DNA from: Palaemon carinicauda
Taxonomy: Eukaryota > Arthropoda > Malacostraca > Decapoda > Palaemonidae
Reading direction: 5' to 3'
NCBI RefSeq assembly: GCF_036898095.1
Contig: NC_090739.1
Span: 60,514,401-60,578,400, forward strand
Length of the DNA stretch: 64,000 bases
Part shown: positions 52,248 to 61,721 of the stretch, one piece after another
Layout: every line of letters begins with the position of its first letter
Position numbering within the stretch: the stretch's first letter is position 1
Notes under the pieces: model-generated
What the model saw: the letters and a program-made list of their open reading frames with translations, nothing else
Databases searched by the model: none
What the model was told of the DNA's origin: nothing
Program-made: the position numbers and the translations under genes

Positions 52248-54659
52248 TTGCTAGATTTTGGAATTCCCCCTTGTGCTAGGCGTCTTCCGAAGGCCTCTAT
52301 AGATCCTCACACCGTTTGTTCCAATTGTAGGGGTAAATCCTGTCAATTGGAAGATCGATGTGGGGAATGCGTTGGGCTTTCGGAATTCGATTTTAACGAA
52401 TTCCTTAAAAATGCACGTAGGTTAGAGAAGGAGAGAATCAGGAGGAGTTCTTCTCGCTCTGTGGATTTTTCCTCTCCCCATGCCCCTCAACCTTTTCCTT
52501 CCCCTGTAGTGGTGACTCCCGAACCTGCTTCTAGTGCTCAGCCATCCATGGTGGATATGATGCGTGCCATTCAGGCTCTGGGTGACCGAGTGGAGTCATT
52601 GGCTAATGACCGTAATCAGCTTTTGGCAGATGTCAAAGAGCTGAAAGCGAAAAGTGCAGTGGGAAGTGTTATCAGTGCTAGTGATGTGAAAAGTGTCAGT
52701 GTCAGTGTTGCGCATGAGGGTACATCTGTGCGTGCCAGTCGTCCTCCCAGTCCGGGACCTCTTGCAAGCTCCCAAGCCCAGGGGAGAAGCAATGTCGAAG
52801 GACCAAAGGGTTCGGCAGGCCTTGATCAGCGCACGGATGTATCCTCAGTGGTTGCGGACGTATCTGTCAAAGATCGTCCCATCCACAAACAGACGAATGA
52901 GCCCTTACATTCCTCGTCTGTGGAAGAAGTTTCCAGGAGGAAACGATGGACCAAGGTTTCACGACCGCTCAAACGTAAGGTCCCTTCCGAGCGAGTCCAA
53001 CGGCCCAGGTGTAGCCACTGGGTCAGTTCGGACTCGCTGCAGTCTTCCGATGACTGCACACCTCCCAAGAGAGGTAGAGTGGTTCCACAACAGGCTACTG
53101 CTCCGTCTGTTGCTGCTCCAACCACGGTAGACCCTAAGTGGTCCATGCTGCAGACTATGCAGTCTCAGCTTGCGGCATTCATGCAGGAGTATCATGCTGA
53201 GAAGGTTGACACTGCACCTGTTAACCTACAACCCGCCCAGGTTGTGCGCTCAGCAGATACTGCGGCTGCCTGCTCCCACACTCCACCTGTGAGAGCTCCA
53301 CCACCGATGCGCAGTCCGCCCTGCCAGACGCATGTTCTTGCTGCACCATCCGTTGACATGCGTGAGCTACCGCATCAGCAGTGGGAAGGTGCTGTAGAGC
53401 TGCCGGGTTCTGACTCTTTGCGGCATGCTCCGCATACCATACAGCATGCTCCGCATACCATACAGCATGCTCCGCAACCCTCCGCAACCCCTCCCACGCA
53501 CCAGCACTCTGCTTTTGTTGTTGCCAGCTCGCAGACTGACCAGCAGCGGCTTGATGTTGGATCCGCAGCAGCTACGCATGCACCCGTACTGCCGGATTCA
53601 GCCGTTCAGCTTTCTGCTATGCCTTTGCCACTTCCTACTCAGCTTTCGGATGATGGAGTATCAGATGACGAAGCTGCACATTTGGATGAACCGCACTCCG
53701 ACTTTGAAGGGCCCAAGTCTACGCCTCCCTCCTTAGACTTTCGTAAAGTCCTTGCCTTGTTCAGGGACTTGTATCCTGAGCAGTTTGTGTCTGCAACCCC
53801 TCGCTCTCCTCCCTCCGAGTTTGCTCTGGGCATGCAGTCTGCTGCTCCTGCCTTCACCAAGCTTGTTCTCGCACGCTCATCCAAGAGAGCTTTGAGGGTT
53901 ATGGGAGAGTGGTTGCAGTCCAAGAAGCAACTGGGAAAGACTGCTTTCATCTTTCCTCCTACCAAGCTTGCTTCTAAGTCGAGCGTCTGGTATGCCACGG
54001 GAGAGGAACCCGGCTTGGGAGTTCCTGCCTCTGCCCAGGGCGACTTCTCAAGTCTGGTTGACTCTCCCCGCAGGTTGGCTATGAGACGATCGAAGATCTG
54101 CTGGTCCTTTTCTGATATGGATCATCTGTTGAAGGGAGTCTTTCGTGCCTTCGAGATCTTCAACTTCCTCGATTGGTGTTTGGGAGCTTTAAGCAGAAAG
54201 ACTTCCCCTTCGGATAAGGACTCTGACATGCTGATCATGTCTAGCATGGACAAAGCCATTCGAGATGGGTCTGGTGAGCTTGCGGCTTCGTACGTGTCGG
54301 GAGTGCTTAAGAAGAGAGAACATCTTTGCTCCCTCTTATCGGCTGGTATCACCCCTTGTCAGAAGTCAGAGTTGTTGTTTTCTCCTCTCTCCAAGTGTCT
54401 GTTTCCGGAGGAGCTGATTAAGGGGATGGCTGCCTCTCTTATCCAGAAGGATACCCATGATCTGATGGCATCTTCTGCACGTAAGGCTAAAACCTTACCT
54501 TCCGTGCCTAGACCCTTCCGCCCTGCAGCAGTAGACACACCTGCAACTAGGTTCATCCCGCCCTTTCGTGGCAGAACCTCCAGCAGAGGAGGTACCCGTG
54601 CCGACAGTCACCGTGGCAAATCCAAGAAGGGTTCCAAGTCAGCAAAAGGCAAGTTCTGA
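52248..54659 (+). CDS. DIRS element 1 gag-like ORF1 (~800 aa)
   Basis: Open from about 52242 to TGA at 54657. The frame opens with a TTG; the first ATG is near residue 100, so the true start is uncertain (non-ATG start, or an upstream exon joined near TTTGCTAG/52252). N-terminal cysteine cluster (CSNCRGKSCQLEDRCGEC), then a serine/proline region, a coiled-coil-like segment (MMRAIQALGDRVESLANDRN), long low-complexity linker, and a C-terminal capsid-like part (DFRKVLALFRDLYPEQF, FDMDHLLKGVFRAFEI-type helices), ending in a basic RGGTRADSHRGKSKKG tail suited to RNA binding. Structural protein packaging the element RNA. It overlaps the start of the RT ORF by 92 bp. Confidence 0.85.
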   Translation: MLDFGIPPCARRLPKASIDPHTVCSNCRGKSCQLEDRCGECVGLSEFDFNEFLKNARRLEKERIRRSSSRSVDFSSPHAPQPFPSPVVVTPEPASSAQPSMVDMMRAIQALGDRVESLANDRNQLLADVKELKAKSAVGSVISASDVKSVSVSVAHEGTSVRASRPPSPGPLASSQAQGRSNVEGPKGSAGLDQRTDVSSVVADVSVKDRPIHKQTNEPLHSSSVEEVSRRKRWTKVSRPLKRKVPSERVQRPRCSHWVSSDSLQSSDDCTPPKRGRVVPQQATAPSVAAPTTVDPKWSMLQTMQSQLAAFMQEYHAEKVDTAPVNLQPAQVVRSADTAAACSHTPPVRAPPPMRSPPCQTHVLAAPSVDMRELPHQQWEGAVELPGSDSLRHAPHTIQHAPHTIQHAPQPSATPPTHQHSAFVVASSQTDQQRLDVGSAAATHAPVLPDSAVQLSAMPLPLPTQLSDDGVSDDEAAHLDEPHSDFEGPKSTPPSLDFRKVLALFRDLYPEQFVSATPRSPPSEFALGMQSAAPAFTKLVLARSSKRALRVMGEWLQSKKQLGKTAFIFPPTKLASKSSVWYATGEEPGLGVPASAQGDFSSLVDSPRRLAMRRSKICWSFSDMDHLLKGVFRAFEIFNFLDWCLGALSRKTSPSDKDSDMLIMSSMDKAIRDGSGELAASYVSGVLKKREHLCSLLSAGITPCQKSELLFSPLSKCLFPEELIKGMAASLIQKDTHDLMASSARKAKTLPSVPRPFRPAAVDTPATRFIPPFRGRTSSRGGTRADSHRGKSKKGSKSAKGKF

Positions 54660-56718
54660 CTGCCTTCCTCTCCAGACAGCAGTGGGAGCCAGACTCAAGA
54701 CCTTCTGGCAAGCTTGGGAGAGCAGAGGTGCAGACGCTCAGTCTGTGAAGTGGCTAAGGGAGGGATACAGAATTCCGTTCTGCCGCAGTCCCCCTCTAGC
54801 TACATCTCCCATCAACCTCTCTCCCAACTACAAGGAGAAGGACAAGAGGCTAGCGTTGCAACTAGAGGTGTCGCTCTTGCTACAAAAGGAAGCGGTAGTC
54901 ATAGTCCGGGACCATCAATCCCCGGGCTTCTACAACCGTCTCTTCCTGGTAGCGAAGAAGACAGGAGGTTGGAGACCGGTGCTGGACGTCAGTGCTCTCA
55001 ATGCTTTTGTCACCAAGCAGACGTTCACGATGGAGACGACGAAGTCGGTCCTAGCAGCGGTCAGGCAGGAGGACTGGATGGTCTCGTTAGACCTGAAAGA
55101 CGCGTACTTTCACGTCCCTATCCATCCAGACTCCCAACCTTTCCTAAGGTTCGTCTTTGGAAAGGTTGTGTACCAGTTCCAAGCCCTGTGCTTTGGCCTA
55201 AGCACGGCACCTCTTGTGTTTACCAGACTGATGAGGAATATTGTGAAATTCCTTCACTTGGCAGACATCAGAGCCTCCCTCTATTTGGACGACTGGCTTT
55301 TAAGAGCTCCAACAAGTCGTCGCTGTCTGGTGAATCTCAGATGGACTATGGATCTGACCAAGGAATTGGGCCTCCTGGTCAATATAGAGAAGTCCCAGCT
55401 CGTCCCATCCCAGACCATTGTCTATCTAGGTATGGAGATTCAGAGTCGAGCTTTTCGGGCTTTTCCGTCGGCCCCAAGGATCAATCAAGCCCTAGAATGC
55501 ATCCAGAGCATGCTGAGAAGGAACCGATGTTCAGTCAGGCAGTGGATGAGTCTAACAGGGACACTTTCATCGCTGGCCCAGTTCATCGAGTTAGGGAGAC
55601 TCCACCTCCGCCCCCTTCAGTATCATCTAGCTGCTCACTGGATAAAGGACATGACGCTAGAGGCGGTCTCAGTGCCTGTTTCCGAAGAGATGAGGTCTAC
55701 TCTAACGTGGTGGAAGAACAGCATTCTTCTCAAGGAAGGTCTACCGTTGGCTGTTCAGACCCCCGACCACCGTCTCTTCTCGGACGCATCGGACACGGGC
55801 TGGGGTGCGACACTGGACGGACAGGAATGCTCGGGCACATGGAATCAAGAGCAAAGGACACTTCACATCAATTGCAAGGAGTTGTTGGCGGTTCATCTGG
55901 CCTTGATAAACTTCAAGTCCCTCCAGCTAAACAAGGTGGTGGAGGTGAACTCCGACAACACCACAGCCTTGGCTTACATCTCCAAGCAGGGAGGGACTCA
56001 TTCGAGGAAGTTGTTCGAGATCGCAAGGGACCTCCTCATTTGGTCAAAAGATCGAAAGCTTTCGCTGGTAACGAGGTTCATTCAGGGCGATATGCATGTC
56101 ATGGCAGATCGCCTCAGCCGGAAGGGTCAGGTCATCCCCACAGAGTGGACCCTTCACAAGAATGTTTGCAGCAGACTATGGGCCCTGTGGGGTCAGCCCA
56201 CCATAGATCTATTCGCTACCTCGATGACCAAGAGGCTCCCGATGTATTGTTCTCCGATTCCAGACCCAGCAGCAGTTCACGTGGATGCCTTTCTGCTGGA
56301 TTGGTCCCATCTCGACCTGTATGCGTTCCCGCCGTTCAAGATTGTCAACAGGGTACTTCAGAAGTTCGCCTCTCACAAAGGGACACGGCTGACGTTGGTT
56401 GCTCCCCTCTGGCCCGCGAGAGAATGGTTCACCGAGGTACTGCAATGGCTAGTCGACGTTCCCAGGACTCTTCCTCTAAGAGTGGACCTTCTGCGTCAAC
56501 CTCACGTAAAGAAGGTACACCCAAACCTCCACGCTCTTCGTCTGACTGCCTTCAGACTATCGAAAGACTCTCAAGAGCTAGAGGCTTTTCGAAGGAGGCA
56601 GCCAGAGCGATTGCCAGAGCAAGGAGGACATCCACTCTCAGAGTCTATCAGTCTTAATGGGAAGTCTTCCGAAGCTGGTGCAAGGCGAATGCAGTTTCCT
56701 CAACCAGTACCACTGTAA
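54568..56718 (+). CDS. DIRS element 1 reverse transcriptase-RNase H-methyltransferase-like ORF
   Basis: 716 codons, +1 frame relative to gag, overlapping its last 92 bp. RT: FYNRLFLVAKKTGGWRPVLD (about 121-140), MVSLDLKDAYFHVPI with D175, LCFGLSTAPLVFTR, SLYLDDWLL with YLDD at 239-242, IVYLGMEI thumb. RNase H about 400-520: LFSDASDTGWGATLDG, CKELLAVHLALINF, EVNSDNTTALAYI, VMADRLSRKG. DIRS-specific MT-like region about 540-640: TIDLFATSMTKRL, LDLYAFPPFKIV (FPPF box). All RT and RNase H acidic residues are present and there is no stop, so the enzyme may be functional. The gag-like frame remains open underneath almost all of it. Confidence 0.92.
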   Translation: MAEPPAEEVPVPTVTVANPRRVPSQQKASSDCLPLQTAVGARLKTFWQAWESRGADAQSVKWLREGYRIPFCRSPPLATSPINLSPNYKEKDKRLALQLEVSLLLQKEAVVIVRDHQSPGFYNRLFLVAKKTGGWRPVLDVSALNAFVTKQTFTMETTKSVLAAVRQEDWMVSLDLKDAYFHVPIHPDSQPFLRFVFGKVVYQFQALCFGLSTAPLVFTRLMRNIVKFLHLADIRASLYLDDWLLRAPTSRRCLVNLRWTMDLTKELGLLVNIEKSQLVPSQTIVYLGMEIQSRAFRAFPSAPRINQALECIQSMLRRNRCSVRQWMSLTGTLSSLAQFIELGRLHLRPLQYHLAAHWIKDMTLEAVSVPVSEEMRSTLTWWKNSILLKEGLPLAVQTPDHRLFSDASDTGWGATLDGQECSGTWNQEQRTLHINCKELLAVHLALINFKSLQLNKVVEVNSDNTTALAYISKQGGTHSRKLFEIARDLLIWSKDRKLSLVTRFIQGDMHVMADRLSRKGQVIPTEWTLHKNVCSRLWALWGQPTIDLFATSMTKRLPMYCSPIPDPAAVHVDAFLLDWSHLDLYAFPPFKIVNRVLQKFASHKGTRLTLVAPLWPAREWFTEVLQWLVDVPRTLPLRVDLLRQPHVKKVHPNLHALRLTAFRLSKDSQELEAFRRRQPERLPEQGGHPLSESISLNGKSSEAGARRMQFPQPVPL

Positions 56719-57617
56719 CCCAGATTGCTGACTTCCTGTTACATCTAAGGAACGTAAGATCCCTATCAGCTCCTACGATCAAGGGTTACAGAAGTATGTT
56801 GGCAGCGGTATTCCGCCACAGAGGCTTGGATCTTTCCACCAACAAAGATCTACAGGACCTCCTTAGGTCTTTTGAGACCTCAAAGGAACGTCGGTTGTCC
56901 ACACCAGGCTGGAATCTAGACGTGGTTTTAAGGTTCCTAATGTCATCAAGATTTGAACCGCTCCAATCAGCCTCTTTTAAGGACCTCACTTTAAAAACTC
57001 TTTTCCTCGTGTGCTTAGCAACAGCTAAAAGAGTCAGTGAGATCCACGCCTTCAGCAGGAACATAGGTTTTACATCTGAAACGGCTACATGTTCCTTGCA
57101 GCTCGGTTTTTTGGCTAAAAACGAGCTTCCTTCCCATCCTTGGCCTAAGTCGTTCGAGATCCCTAGCCTGTCCAACTTGGTGGGGAACGAACTAGAGAGA
57201 GTACTTTGCCCAGTAAGAGCTCTTAAGTACTATTTAAGAAGGTCAAAGCCATTACGAGGACAATCAGAAGCTTTATGGTGTGCTATCAAGAAGCCTACTC
57301 TACCGATGTCTAAGAACGCAGTTTCTTACTACATCAGGCTTCTGATTAGAGAGGCAAATTCTCATCTGAAGGAAGAAGACCTTGCTTTGCTGAAGGTAAG
57401 GACACATGAAGTGAGAGCTGTTGCTACTTCAGTGGCCTTCAAACAGAACTGTTCTCTGCAGAGTGTTATGGATGCAACCTATTGGAGAAGCAAGTCAGTG
57501 TTCGCATCATTCTATCTCAAAGATGTCCAGTCTCTTTACGAGAACTGCTACACCCTGGGACCATTCGTAGCAGCGAGTGCAGTAGTAGGTGAGGGCTCAG
57601 CCACTACATTCCCATAA
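56424..57617 (+). pseudogene. DIRS element 1 tyrosine recombinase, one nonsense codon
   Basis: In the gag frame, overlapping the RT ORF end. Candidate starts ATG 56424 or 56445. Basic serine-rich N-terminus, SAM-like part (ARARRTSTLRVYQS), then TAA at 56655-56657 in place of a sense codon, then WEVFRSWCKANAVSST, LRNVRSLSAPTIKGYR. Catalytic domain: LATAKRVSEIHAF (first R), VRTHEVRAVATSVAF (H-x-x-R), ATYWRSKSVFASFYLKDV (W and Y nucleophile). Ends at TAA near 57615. Apart from the single TAA the frame is open from 54714 to 57617. Catalyses integration of the circular cDNA. Confidence 0.9.
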
Positions 57618-58019
57618 TCCCATAACCTTTTTAATCTTTCTCTTGAATACTTTTTATTGTTGTTTTTTGGGTTGTACGGAAGGCTAAGAAGCCTTCCGCA
57701 TCCTGGTTGATTTGGCGGGTGGTCAAATTCTTTCTTGAGAAGCGCCTAGGTTAGAGGTTGTGATGAGGTCCTTTAGTATGGGTTGCAGCCCTTTATACTT
57801 CAGCACCTAGGAGTCGTTCAGCATCCTAAGAGGACCGCTAGGCTCAGTAAGGAAGACGTACTTAAAAAAGGCAGAGTAATAGTTCAAGTCGACTTCCTTA
57901 CCAGGTACTTATTTATTTTATGTTTGTTATTTTGAATAACTGATAAAATGAAATACGGGATACTTAGCTTCTTTTGTTAACATGTATGCTGGTCTCCACC
58001 CACCACCCTGGGTGTGAAT
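57618..58019 (+). other. DIRS element 1 3' non-coding region
   Basis: Between the recombinase stop and the internal complementary region. Contains an AGGCTAAGAAGCCTTCCG small palindrome near 57680-57700. No ORF. Confidence 0.6.
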
Positions 58020-58110
58020 CAGCTACATGATCATCGGGTAAGATTAATATTGAAAAATTTTATTTTCATTAGTAAAATAAATTTTTGAATATACTTACCC
58101 GATGATCATG
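58020..58110 (+). repeat. Internal complementary region of DIRS element 1
   Basis: CAGCTACATGATCATCGGGT ... GATTAATATTGAAAAA is the exact reverse complement of the left terminus. After three Ts it continues TTATTTTCATTAGT ... CTTACCCGATGATCATG, the reverse complement of the right terminus. The three extra Ts mark the probable trinucleotide crossover of the circle. Confidence 0.93.
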
Positions 58111-58242
58111 AATTTAAGAACCCTCCCTTCCTCCCCATAGAGAACCAGTGGACCGAGGAGAAAATTGAGTTCTTGTTGACAAGAAGTACTTGAGTACCTA
58201 CTCACAGATGGCGCTGTTGTGTACACCCCCACCTGGATAGCG

Positions 58243-58347
58243 ATCGCTGGCGTGTCCCGACCGTAGATTTCTGTCGGGCAACGGAGTTGACAGCTACATG
58301 ATCATCGGGTAAGTATATTCAAAAATTTATTTTACTAATGAAAATAA
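58243..58347 (+). repeat. Right inverted terminus of DIRS element 1
   Basis: CCCGACCGTAGATTTCTGTC ... CATGATCATCGGGTAAG, then ATTTTACTAATGAAAATAA; inverted partner of 52036-52115. 58111-58242 between it and the complementary region is non-coding. Confidence 0.92.
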
Positions 58348-58777
58348 CATATTATTGTTGTTGTTGTTAATAAAATTATTATTGTTATTATTATCATTAT
58401 TATTATCATTATTATTATTATTACAGTACTGTACTGTATTATTATCATTATTTATTATTATTACGGTATTACTTAATCTACGTACGTTCGGTATGCGCGG
58501 GGCATCTTCTATGAGTTGGTAACCTACGCATCATAGTACTGTAAGACGGGTTGTGATTGGTTCAAGCGCTGATAGATGACGAATCAGAACTCAAGTTTTG
58601 TTATCTAGCCTGTGATTGGTGTTTTGCCATCATCTCCTACCCGCAGCATCTAGGTTCTCGCGGGGCTGGATCCTCCACTTTCTCTTACCGCGTATCGCTG
58701 AGTAGACGTTCTTAAGTTTGTGAATCTGTGCTGTGTGCGACTTTTTTAAGTTGAACTTTTTGTTAAATCCTACAGTA

Positions 58778-60615
58778 ATGGCTCCCAAGCGTTCTGCTTC
58801 TCTTAAGGCTGGTAGTGAGCCTAAACGCCACCGAAGGATGATGACGATAGCTGAGAAGGTTACGCTTCTCGACATGTTAAAAGATGGTAGAAGTTACGCG
58901 GCCGCGGGCTGCCATTTTGGCATCAACGAATCTACTGTTCGCAATCACCTTTAGCAGATCAGCGAAGCGAGTCGTTACAACGCGTAATAAAACGATCGTA
59001 CGCATGGAAGGTGCCTTAGCTGTGTGGATTGCCGACTGCTGGAAGAAGAACATAGCGTTGGATACGAACACCATCCAAACAAAGGCTTTGAGCTTATATG
59101 AGAATTTTGCTGCAAAGGAACCTAAAGACGACGACGGCAACCATGCTGAAGATGATGATGATGCAGATGATCCTCAACCAGGGACATCCATTGATTCCCA
59201 GCCTCAGAAACGTTTTTCCGCCAGCAAAGGATGGTTCGCGAAGTTTCAGAAACGCTTCGCCCTGAAAAGCGTTTTCCCTGCATGGGGAGTCTGCTTCCGC
59301 TGACACTGCCGCTGCTGAAACTTACGTGAACCAGACGTTCAAGAATATTATCGCCGAAGGTGGATACAAGCCGGAACAAGTCTTTAATATGGATGAGACC
59401 TGCTTGTTTTGGAAGAGAATGCCGTCGCGAACTTTCCTGTTCAAAGAGGAAGCCAAAGCCTCTGGCTTTAAAGCATTCAAGGATCGCGTTACCCTCGTGA
59501 TGTGTGGCAATGCTGCTGGATTTTTGCTAAAGCCGGGGCTTATTTACAAGTCGAAAAATCCTCGCGCTTTGAAAAATAAAAATAAGAATCTCCTTCCCGT
59601 GTACTGGATGCATAATCAAAAAGCATGGATTACGAAGATGCTGACCTCCAACTGGTTCCATCAGTGTTTTATCCCGCAAGTCCATGAATATCTCTTAGAG
59701 AAGGGCTTGCCATTCAAGATCCTTCTCCTTATGGATAACGCTGGTGGACACGCAACTGACCTGTCGCATGAGGGCATTCAGGTTGAGTTCCTGCCACCCA
59801 ACACCACGTCATTAATTCAACCGATGGACCAGGGGGTTATCAGGGCGTTCAAGGCCCTCTACACGAAGAACACCTTGGCGGACCTCGTTGCGTGTGTGGA
59901 TGCTGCCCAAGATGATGAGGATGAAGATTTTAACTTGAAGGCGTACTGGCGGCAGTACACCATAGCCACGTGCCTGCAGAATATTCAGAAGGCACTTCAA
60001 GAGATGAAACCTGCAACCGTGAATGCGAGCTGGAAGAAGTTGTGGCCCGATATTGTTTACGACGACAAGGGATTTACTCCGTCGGAAATCCAACACTCTG
60101 CAATACGCAAATCTGTGCAGTTGGCTGCCATAATTGGAGGTGACGGGTTTGGCGACATGACGACTGAAGACGTCGACGAGTTGTTGGACTGCCATTCCCA
60201 GCCCCTAACTGACGCAGACCTCGAAGACCTGACGAAATCGGCAAGCGAAGAAGAGAGTGAAACCCAGGAAGAGACCCAAGAAAATGTCGAAGAAACGGGC
60301 TTAACATTAGAACGGCTTGCCAAGGCCTGCAACCATGCGAAGGACTTGAAAGAAATGTTTCAAGAGTGGGACGAGGATATGGTTCGCTCGATGCAATTCT
60401 GCAACAAGATCGATGAAGACATGACTCCCTACAAAATGCTCTTGGATCGAAAAAAGAAGCAGCGGCAACAACTTCCGATCACAATGTTCTTCCAGCCTCG
60501 CAAAAAAGAGCCAGTTCCTCCTGCTAGTACGCCTTCGGAAGAAATTGAAGAAGTTTCCCAGGAAGAAGTTGAAGAGGTGTCCCAGGAAAAGACACCTCAG
60601 TCTGAAGAGACGTAA
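58778..60615 (+). pseudogene. Family-A Tigger-like transposase of A3, two lesions
   Basis: Starts MAPKRSASLKAG at 58778 and follows the A2 enzyme closely. Lesion 1: about 41 bp missing after GINESTVR (near 58940), frameshifting within the first helix-turn-helix. Lesion 2: one extra T near 59273 (KSV then frame loss). From about 59293 the frame is right again for the whole catalytic core: FNMDETCLFW (first D; following G changed to C), LLLMDNAGGH, SLIQPMDQGVIRAF, then the acidic tail and PITMFFQPRKKE end; stop at 60613. Compared with A2 it has a few extra residues in the EEVEEVSQE tail. Inactive because of the two frameshifts; a shorter protein from 59326 would lack the DNA-binding domains. 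Confidence 0.93.
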
Positions 60616-60916
60616 AATACTACCTGGCTGCACAGTAGAACACATCATCAGCTTCATCATCATCATTTCTACTGTGCAACAAATTCATCGCCATCATCAT
60701 TCAAGTTTTTCTTCAACTTCTTTCGTGGTGAGTACAGTAACAATCTTTATTTTTTACTTTAATATTCTTACTGTACATTCTAAAACTGTATTTGTGCCTG
60801 TTTTATAGTTTAGTACTGTACGTACTGTATGCATTAAGTTAAAGGGAAGGTTTTAAAAGTCTACATGTTGTAACCTATCATTTTTTTTGTTTAAAATTTA
60901 CATTTACGTACGTAAA

Positions 60917-61003
<87 letters not shown>

Positions 61004-61719
61004 AATTGTTTTCCTGCTTTGCTACGTACAATACTGTATGTGCTGTACAGTACTGTATGATTTTATATAGATACGGTAAATTATATTTGTAAGGTAACAT
61101 ATTTTGTAAATGCTTTTACTGTAAATACTGTATGTACTGTATCATTATTTATCACTATCATCATGCGCGTTAAATGCCTTGTTTGTTCTGAGCGTGGTTG
61201 TTTACTGAGCGTACAGTACTTTATGACGCCGTCGTTTCAGGCGGCGTCATAAAGAAAAACATTTCATTTGGAAGTCCTAAGAAAAATACGTAAACTAAAA
61301 CATTGGTAATAAAAAAATCAACATACAGTACTATATAATCAATATAATCGATGCAAAAACTACTCTATACATATATGTGTACACTAAATGAGTTTGTTTC
61401 TTCATTATGATCAGAGATGAACGTAAACAAAACATTGGTTGCCATTTTTTATCGTGCTTTTTAGGTGTTTAGGAAACGCATGATATAAAATCGCCTTTAA
61501 TATTTGTGCCTGTTTCAGTTTAGGGTGCTGTAGTACATGCATTAAGTGTTCTGTACATTAAAGGGTGGTTTGTTAACAGTACTACGTACAAGGGAAGGTT
61601 TTAAAAGTCCGAATATACATGTTAAATAAATAGGTAAATATGATGTCACTACTTCGCTGATTTTCACCTATCGCGCCCGCGTCTGGAACCTATCTACCGC
61701 GATAAACGAGGGTTCACTG
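60616..61719 (+). other. A3 3' region with TC tract
   Basis: CATCATCAT stretch and GTGAGTACAG word right after the stop, a pure TC tract at 60920-61000, then the family-A right end. No gene. Same order as A2 read in reverse. Confidence 0.8.
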
Positions 61720-61721
61720 TA

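Larger units (their letters stand above)
52036..58347 (+). mobile_element. DIRS-like element 1, structurally complete
   Basis: 6.3 kb: left terminus, gag (52248-54659), RT-RNase H-MT (54568-56718), tyrosine recombinase (56424-57617), internal complementary region (58020-58110), right terminus. No LTRs and no target duplication, as expected for recombinase-mediated insertion. Inserted in the ATT-rich part of A3. The ORFs are long and, apart from one stop in the recombinase, intact; this is the best preserved retroelement in the window. DIRS1-like elements of this type are known from many decapods. Confidence 0.93.
51420..61719 (+). mobile_element. A3: family-A Tigger-like element hosting a DIRS element
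   Basis: Ends CAGTGAACCCTCGCTACTTC (left) and, on the other strand at right, CAGTGAACCCTCGTTTATCG. TA duplication at 51418-51419 and 61720-61721. Same orientation as A1. Layout: left end, ATT-rich stretch (site of the DIRS insertion, 52036-58347), transposase (58778-60615), TC tract, right end. About 4 kb without DIRS. Sequence very close to A2, so the two copies moved recently relative to the LINE debris. Confidence 0.92.
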
